From assembly GCA_904424815.1 (NCBI GenBank), contig CAJGBI010000001.1:1259671-1323670 (forward strand): 64,000 nucleotides of DNA, written 5' to 3'. Source of the stretch: Puniceicoccaceae bacterium Marseille-Q1082 (lineage in GTDB: Bacteria > Verrucomicrobiota > Verrucomicrobiia > Opitutales > Intestinicryptomonadaceae). Shown here in pieces: positions 59,408 to 64,000 of this stretch. The stretch's first letter is position 1. Every line of letters starts with the position of its first letter. The notes under the pieces are model-generated. The model saw nothing but the letters and a program-made list of their open reading frames with translations. It was not told where the DNA came from and did no database searches. A program made the position numbers and the translations under genes.

Positions 59408-60382
59408 ATGGGAAACTTCTCGTCAAAGCGGGAAAATATCAAGCGGCCGCCCTCGGACATACTGGAGGCGGCTGATTTTATTGTGCGCGGCGGCATAGGC
59501 GGGGTTCCCACGGAAACCGTATACGGGCTCGCCGCCGACGCCACAAACCCCGACGCCGTGAGAAAAATTTTCGAGGCAAAGGGGCGCCCTTTCATCGACC
59601 CGCTTATAGTCCACGTGTGCGACATGGAGATGGCGCGCAAAGTCGCCGAATTCACGCCCGAAGCCGAAAAGCTCGCCGCCGAGTTCTGGCCGGGCCCACT
59701 CACGATGGTGCTCAAAAAGACGCCCCTCATTCCCGACATAACGACGGCGGGAATGGACACCGTGGCGGTCAGAATGCCGTCGCATCCGGCGATGCTCGGG
59801 CTAATCCGCGCCTCAAAACCCATAGCGGCGCCCTCCGCCAACCCGTTCGGATACGTCAGCCCTACTTGCGCGGAGCACGTGCGCTCCATGTTGGGCGGGA
59901 AAATAGACTTTGTAATAGACGGGGGCGAATGCGCGTGCGGAGTGGAATCGACGATAGTGCTGATGGTATCCTCGCCCAAAAAGCTGCTCCGCCCGGGCCC
60001 TATTCCGCCGGAGGAAATCGCGCGCGCCCTCGGAGAAGAGCTCGACGTCTCCCCCAAAGTGAACGAGGCGCACCCGCAGGCGCCGGGAATGCTGAAATCC
60101 CATTACAGCCCGAAGTCGAGGCTCACCCTGTTTTCGGACGCGGCTGAAATCCCCGACGGATTTGCGGGAAACGCGATATATCTCGCCCGCCCCGCCGAGC
60201 CTAAGAAAAACGAGTACTGGCTCAGCGAAAACGGGGATCTCGCGGAGGCCGCAAAAAACCTCTTCGCCCTCATAAGAAAGCTCGACGCCGAAGGTAAGGA
60301 CATTTTCTGCCAGAAGCCGCCGCTCTCCGGAATCGGGCTTGCGATAGCCGACCGCCTCGGGCGCGCCGAGACGAAGCATTGA
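59408..60382 (+). CDS. tsaC: L-threonylcarbamoyladenylate synthase (Sua5 type)
   Basis: 324 aa, the longer Sua5 form. The YrdC domain at 15-200 has IGGVPTETVYGLAADATNPDAVRKIFEAKGRP, WPGPLTMVLKK, VAVRMPSHP, IAAPSANPFGYVSPT and GVESTIV. After the linker with SPKVNEAHPQAPGMLKSHYSPKS (the loop that closes over the active site) comes a Sua5 domain to the end. It makes threonylcarbamoyl-AMP from Thr, bicarbonate and ATP for the t6A modification of ANN-decoding tRNAs. Directly follows rpsR. Confidence 0.95.
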   Translation: MGNFSSKRENIKRPPSDILEAADFIVRGGIGGVPTETVYGLAADATNPDAVRKIFEAKGRPFIDPLIVHVCDMEMARKVAEFTPEAEKLAAEFWPGPLTMVLKKTPLIPDITTAGMDTVAVRMPSHPAMLGLIRASKPIAAPSANPFGYVSPTCAEHVRSMLGGKIDFVIDGGECACGVESTIVLMVSSPKKLLRPGPIPPEEIARALGEELDVSPKVNEAHPQAPGMLKSHYSPKSRLTLFSDAAEIPDGFAGNAIYLARPAEPKKNEYWLSENGDLAEAAKNLFALIRKLDAEGKDIFCQKPPLSGIGLAIADRLGRAETKH

Positions 60383-60395
60383 ACTCCCTTTTTTG

Positions 60396-60424
60396 TTGAA
60401 ACCCCGCCGCTGAATAGGATAAAT
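60396..60424 (+). promoter_or_regulatory. Promoter of the beta-helix gene (leaderless type)
   Basis: TTGAAA (60396-60401), 17-bp spacer, ATAAAT (60419-60424), then 7 nt to the ATG. Confidence 0.6.
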
Positions 60425-60431
60425 TTTCCGC

Positions 60432-62573
60432 ATGAGCACCATCCGAATGGCAGCGGCGGTTTTTCTCGCGCTCTGCGCGCCCGCATTCGCCGGCACATTA
60501 ATCAATCTCTCGCCCGGGGGCGACGACGCAACCGCGGACGGCTCGGCGCAAAAGCCTTTCGCGTCGCTCAAAGCCGCGATGGAGTTTGCCGAAAAATCCG
60601 GCGGCAGCGGAAAAATCGCATTCAAATTCGCGGACGGAACGTACGAATTCCCGGAGACGGCAGTGTTCGAGGCGGGGGCTTCGGGCAACCGCAAAGTTCT
60701 GATAGAGGGCTCCGGCAATACGGTGTTTTGCGGAACAGCGCGCATAGACGCCTCCGAACTGCGCGAGCTGCGCGACAAATCGGCGCTCGCAAAGCTCCCG
60801 CCCGAACGCCGCGCGAAAGTCTATTTTCTCGACCTGAAAAAATTCGGAATCTCCGATTGCGGGGAACCCAAACAAAAGGGCTTCGGCACCCCGCGCGACG
60901 TTCCGGAAACTGAGGCGTTCCTCAACGGCAGGGCGCTTTCCTTAGCGCGCTATCCGAACGCCGGATTGATGAAAATCGGGAAAGTCCTCGACCCCGGGCA
61001 GGTGAAAGTTCTAACGCACCGCGGATTCGACGAGCCGTCGGGCGACAAAAACGTCCGCGGGGCGACGTTCGAATATTCCGACGCGCGCCACGCCCGCTGG
61101 GTTGAAGCGCCTGAGGCCTTCGCTTTCGGGAATTTCTCCGTGGGCTGGGCCGACGACTGCATAAAAATCAAAAAAATCGACGCCGCTCGCGGGACGGTGG
61201 AGCTCGCCTCGCCGCACATATACGGGGTGATGAGCTGCCTGCCCGACCCGAACAACCCGAAATTCAAACAGGACCTCTCGACGCGCGGGTACCGCGTCCA
61301 AAACCTGTTTGAGGAGCTCGACGCCGACGGGGAGTTCTACATAGACCGGAAGGCGGGGATATTCTACGTCGCCCTTTCCTCCGAACCCTCGGGAACGCTC
61401 GAATTTTCAACGCTCGCCGAGCCGATACTCGCCTTCAAAAATTTCGACGGCGCGGAAGTCAGAAACGTCAAATTCGGGCCGTCGCGCGGAATGGGGATAT
61501 ACATAAACTCGTCGAAAAACATAAAAATAGACTCGTGCGAATTCTCCAATTTCGGAACCGTCGCCGTCTCTGCGGGTCCGGCGTTTTCTCAAAATCCTCC
61601 CGCCAAACTGCGCAACGCAAAGCCGAGATTCAAATTCAACTCCGCCATATCGCTCGAAAACTGCAAAATCCACGACAACGCGCTCGGCGGCGCCTTTATA
61701 AAGGGCGGAGACAAGCGCGCCCTCCTGCCGTCCGGCAACTTGGTCCGCAACTGCGAATTTTACCGCAACTCCCGCGCGGGGCTGAAATACTCGCCTTCGC
61801 TATCGCTCTACGACGTAGGCGCGCGCGTCGCCAACTGCCTCTTCCGCGACGACCCGTTCAACACGCTGCAATTCGGCGGCAACGACCTCGTCATAGAAAA
61901 GAACAGATTCGAGAGAATCTGCCAAAACATAAGCGACATGGGCGTGGTCTACACGGGCAGAAATCCGAGCGACAAGGGCAACGTCATCCGCAAAAACTTT
62001 TTCTCGGAATGCCTCGCAAAAGACGGGGATTGCAGAATACGCGGCGTGTACATCGACGACGGCTCCGGCGGGTACGATATACGCGAAAACATATTCTGCC
62101 GCCTAAAATCCGCCGACCCCGACGCCTCGAACGCGGGAATCGCGGCGATATACTTCCACGGCGGCCACGACAACAGGGCGTATAAAAACGTGTTCATCGA
62201 CTGCGCCGTCGGGGTTTCCCATTCCCCGTGGGAGGACGAATGGTGGCTCAAAAACATAAACAGCCCGGCGTGGCGGCGGAAGCTCAAAGCCGAGGCCGAC
62301 ATAGAGTCCGAAACATACCTGAAAAAATATCCGGAGCTCGAAAACTTTTTCAAGAACGCCAGGCCGCGCGTCAACTACCTGACCCAAAACCTGTACTTCC
62401 GCACGTCCGGGCCGCTCGACGGCAACTTCATAAACAAATGGAACGCCTTTTTAAACCCGTCGAAAAGCGTTCCGGCGGACAAGTCCAACTGGACGCCCGA
62501 GGATGTGCTCGAATACTTCGGCAACAACGGAACCGTGCGCTCGATTCTCTCGGAGCGCATCGGGCCTCAGTGA
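60432..62573 (+). CDS. Secreted right-handed parallel beta-helix protein (GH141-like candidate)
   Basis: 713 aa. Signal peptide 1-20 (AAAVFLALCAPAFA|G). An N-terminal part like polysaccharide lyases (LSPGGDDATADGSAQKPFASL) leads to LSLARYPNAG near 168-177 and a long beta-helix from about 320 with repeated N-x-x-I/F-x-x-N/C turns (VRNVKFGPSRGMGIYINSSKN, GNVIRKNFFSEC, YDIRENIF, NRAYKNVFIDC). The ordering resembles GH141-type proteins, which include an alpha-L-fucosidase; catalytic residues cannot be assigned by eye. If it releases fucose it would feed the microcompartment pathway. Its stop lies beside that of the convergent transporter gene. Confidence 0.8.
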   Translation: MSTIRMAAAVFLALCAPAFAGTLINLSPGGDDATADGSAQKPFASLKAAMEFAEKSGGSGKIAFKFADGTYEFPETAVFEAGASGNRKVLIEGSGNTVFCGTARIDASELRELRDKSALAKLPPERRAKVYFLDLKKFGISDCGEPKQKGFGTPRDVPETEAFLNGRALSLARYPNAGLMKIGKVLDPGQVKVLTHRGFDEPSGDKNVRGATFEYSDARHARWVEAPEAFAFGNFSVGWADDCIKIKKIDAARGTVELASPHIYGVMSCLPDPNNPKFKQDLSTRGYRVQNLFEELDADGEFYIDRKAGIFYVALSSEPSGTLEFSTLAEPILAFKNFDGAEVRNVKFGPSRGMGIYINSSKNIKIDSCEFSNFGTVAVSAGPAFSQNPPAKLRNAKPRFKFNSAISLENCKIHDNALGGAFIKGGDKRALLPSGNLVRNCEFYRNSRAGLKYSPSLSLYDVGARVANCLFRDDPFNTLQFGGNDLVIEKNRFERICQNISDMGVVYTGRNPSDKGNVIRKNFFSECLAKDGDCRIRGVYIDDGSGGYDIRENIFCRLKSADPDASNAGIAAIYFHGGHDNRAYKNVFIDCAVGVSHSPWEDEWWLKNINSPAWRRKLKAEADIESETYLKKYPELENFFKNARPRVNYLTQNLYFRTSGPLDGNFINKWNAFLNPSKSVPADKSNWTPEDVLEYFGNNGTVRSILSERIGPQ

Positions 62574-62887
62574 GGGGAGGCCACTTTCACGCCGACGATT
62601 CCAATTATTATAAGCGACAGAAAAAAAATCTGCAAGGGGTTGGAGGGCTCGCCGAAAAGCAGAATCCCCGAGAGCACCGCCCCGACCGCGCCTATGCCCG
62701 TCCAGATCGCGTACGACATGCCCAGCGGCAACGCGCGCACCGCGAGCGCAAGCAGCCCCATGCTCAAAAGCATGGCAACAACCATCGCCGCCGAGGGCGC
62801 GAGCCTCGTAAACCCGTGCGAATATTTGAGGGCGACCACCCACGCGATCTCGAAGGCGCCCGCAAGAAATAGATAAATCCAGCTCAT
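62567..62887 (-). CDS. sugE: SMR-family guanidinium exporter (Gdx/SugE type)
   Basis: 106 aa with four helices. The conserved Glu lies in LAGAFEIAWVVALKYSHGFTRL (E13), and LGMSYAIWTGIGAVGAVLSGILLFGE carries the Gdx-type G-x-G-A-V-G signature that separates SugE/Gdx from EmrE. Such dimers export guanidinium ion in exchange for protons. No guanidine riboswitch could be recognised upstream. The 3' end overlaps the stop of the convergent beta-helix gene by seven bases. Confidence 0.92.
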   Translation of the reverse strand: MSWIYLFLAGAFEIAWVVALKYSHGFTRLAPSAAMVVAMLLSMGLLALAVRALPLGMSYAIWTGIGAVGAVLSGILLFGEPSNPLQIFFLSLIIIGIVGVKVASPH

Positions 62888-62950
62888 AAGATTCCGCAGA
62901 TTGAAAAAAACGCGCCGAATTAGAGCGCGCGTAGAATGCGCCGTCAATAA

Positions 62951-62974
62951 AAAAAAGAGCAATTGCTCTTTTTT
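62951..62974. terminator. Bidirectional terminator-like hairpin
   Basis: GAGCAATTGCTC (62957-62968) flanked by six As and six Ts forms a perfect 24-bp palindrome. It lies upstream of sugE and downstream of plsC, both on the minus strand, so it may end the cmk-plsC transcript. Confidence 0.65.
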
Positions 62975-63209
62975 GGTCGCGGTCGCGCGCCCCGCGAAAC
63001 CCCTCCCGCCCGCGCTGCGGCAGACAGCGGGCGCGCCCGCCGAACTTTTCATGCAAAAAACCCGCGCGCCAAACCTCCCTTCCCTCCCGCGCCCGCGCGG
63101 CGCGGATTTCACAGAAAAACCGCCCGAGGCAATCCGCGCGCAATGACGCTTCTTGCGGGCGGGCAGCCCGAAAGCCCCCTGCGCTTTCCGCGACGGGCGT
63201 GCGCCACCG
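62975..63209. other. GC-rich gap between plsC and sugE
   Basis: No gene, riboswitch or repeat is recognised; frames on both strands are low-complexity. Confidence 0.4.
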
Positions 63210-63866
63210 TTAAATTTCGCGCGCAACCGGCCGCTCTATTTGCGCGATGCGCTCCATCAGCCTGTCCACTATGATCTGCGCCCTGTCGGGGCAGTCTTTG
63301 CCCGGGTCTATTTCCTCCGGATATACCGGCTTTCCGGCGCATATCGCCACCCTACCGCCGCCGCCGAGCCTGTTGGTGCGCGGCAAAACCTCCTCCAATC
63401 CGAAAGAGCGCACCGGAAGAATCGGAACACCAGCCTTTATCGCCAGCAGCCCCGCCCCGGGCTTGCCGGGCAGCAGACCCGCGCCGAGCCCGCGCGTGCC
63501 CTCCGGAAATATTATCACGCCCACCCCGCTTCTCACGCGCGCCAGCACGTCGCGGAACGCCCCGAGATTTCCGGACTGACCCCGCTTTACGGGTATGGCG
63601 TTCAGGCGCCTGAAAATCCACCCGAGAATCCGCCCGCGCATGAGGGTGTCGCGCGCGACCGCGCAAAGTTCGGTCTCGTGGAAAAACGCAACCGCCGTCG
63701 GGTCGAGATAGCTGACGTGGTTGGCGATGATTATGCAGGGGCGCTTTGGAACGTTCTCGTAGCCATAGAGCTCTATCCGCCCGAAAACGTCGCAGAAGAC
63801 GGACGATATGTGCCACCACGCCTTGTATACGAGCTTCCCGCCGAATTTGAAATACCGCGCGCGCAT
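63210..63866 (-). CDS. plsC: 1-acyl-sn-glycerol-3-phosphate acyltransferase (PlsC family)
   Basis: 218 aa from the ATG at 63866. Block I NHVSYLDP (the NHxxxxD catalytic pair) lies near 49-56, block II GRILGWIFRRLNAIPVKRG near 77-95, block III FPEGTRG near 119-125 and block IV VPILPVRSFG near 146-155. It adds the second acyl chain to lysophosphatidate at the inner membrane. The start codon shares one base with the cmk stop (TGATG), so it is translationally coupled to cytidylate kinase. Confidence 0.92.
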   Translation of the reverse strand: MRARYFKFGGKLVYKAWWHISSVFCDVFGRIELYGYENVPKRPCIIIANHVSYLDPTAVAFFHETELCAVARDTLMRGRILGWIFRRLNAIPVKRGQSGNLGAFRDVLARVRSGVGVIIFPEGTRGLGAGLLPGKPGAGLLAIKAGVPILPVRSFGLEEVLPRTNRLGGGGRVAICAGKPVYPEEIDPGKDCPDRAQIIVDRLMERIAQIERPVAREI

Positions 63867-64000
63867 CAAGACTCCAAAATAAGCGAGAGCGTAAGGCGGA
63901 CGACCTCCTCCTTGGTCATATTGGAGGTGTCTATGCGCTCGGCGGACTCCGGACAGCGCAGGGGCGCCGTCTTGCGCGACCTGTCCATGGCGTCGCGCAG
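63866..64000 (-). CDS. cmk: Cytidylate kinase, C-terminal end (partial)
   Basis: 44 codons to the stop at 63866; the rest lies beyond the right edge. RDAMDRSRKTAPLRCPESAE followed by RIDTSNMTKEEVV is the end of Cmk, with the RD and SR residues of the lid region. The enzyme phosphorylates CMP and dCMP. A cmk-plsC pairing is common (often followed by rpsA or ispH). Confidence 0.85.
   Translation of the reverse strand: MRDAMDRSRKTAPLRCPESAERIDTSNMTKEEVVRLTLSLILES

Noticed and set aside
62888-63209. Guanidine riboswitch upstream of the Gdx/SugE gene
   Set aside because: No paired ACGR hairpin loops (type II) or other recognisable guanidine aptamer; the only structure is a terminator-like palindrome.

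Overview
The window looks like a piece of a Verrucomicrobiota-type (PVC superphylum) chromosome. It is mostly GC-rich, encodes three secreted proteins ending in a VPEP / hydrophobic helix / Arg-rich PEP-CTERM tail, and carries a compact bacterial microcompartment (BMC) locus of the kind known from Planctomycetes and Verrucomicrobia. Many host genes have a sigma70-like promoter whose -10 box lies only 5-9 nt upstream of the start codon, which predicts leaderless mRNAs. The lineage is an inference; no rRNA is present.

Left part (1-20.4 kb): a minus-strand sugar operon (FAD-linked oxidase, FGGY kinase, IolB-like isomerase, FucI/AraA-like isomerase, PfkB kinase) is divergent from a LacI-family regulator, with a perfect 17-bp operator-like palindrome between them. 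After an SGNH hydrolase, a YbaK-like deacylase, a PEP-CTERM protein and an MscS channel comes an 11-gene BMC operon: PduL, three BMC-H, an acetate-kinase-like protein, three BMC-P, an acylating aldehyde dehydrogenase, a class II aldolase and an LDH/MDH. The likely flow is sugar isomerisation, phosphorylation, aldol cleavage to DHAP plus a short aldehyde (lactaldehyde if the sugar is fucose or rhamnose), then oxidation through CoA and phosphate esters to an acid. A GH26 glycosidase follows.

Middle part (20.4-34.1 kb): tRNA-Leu, an acyltransferase, a decayed ogt gene, ISL3-family insertions, tRNA-Arg, a TPR/ExbB/ExbD envelope operon, QueH, tRNA-Val, and a nest of ISL3 elements whose insertion order can be read from two pairs of 8-bp target duplications; each intact copy is exactly 1299 bp.

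Island (34.1-45.3 kb): a strikingly AT-rich block of almost only secreted, mostly unknown proteins. Its hallmark is a duplicated two-gene cassette, one copy on each strand: a ~50-aa exported peptide ending MP(I/V)ELGE followed by a ~515-aa RHS/YD-like protein. Each copy leads a different set of exported proteins (a Cys-rich protein and a DUF1573 protein in one; an HExxH protein in the other). Between them lie a truncated HUH Rep-like gene and an alpha/beta-hydrolase fragment. This is the best candidate for something undescribed.

Right part (45.3-64 kb): host genes again. These are a UvrA2-like ABC protein, an imelysin under two metal-box-like operators, a TIGR03790 protein, two tandem PEP-CTERM paralogues duplicated with their promoters and terminators, an ABC binding protein / VC0807-like / ArnT-like operon, rpsR-tsaC, a large beta-helix protein, a Gdx/SugE transporter, plsC and the end of cmk.
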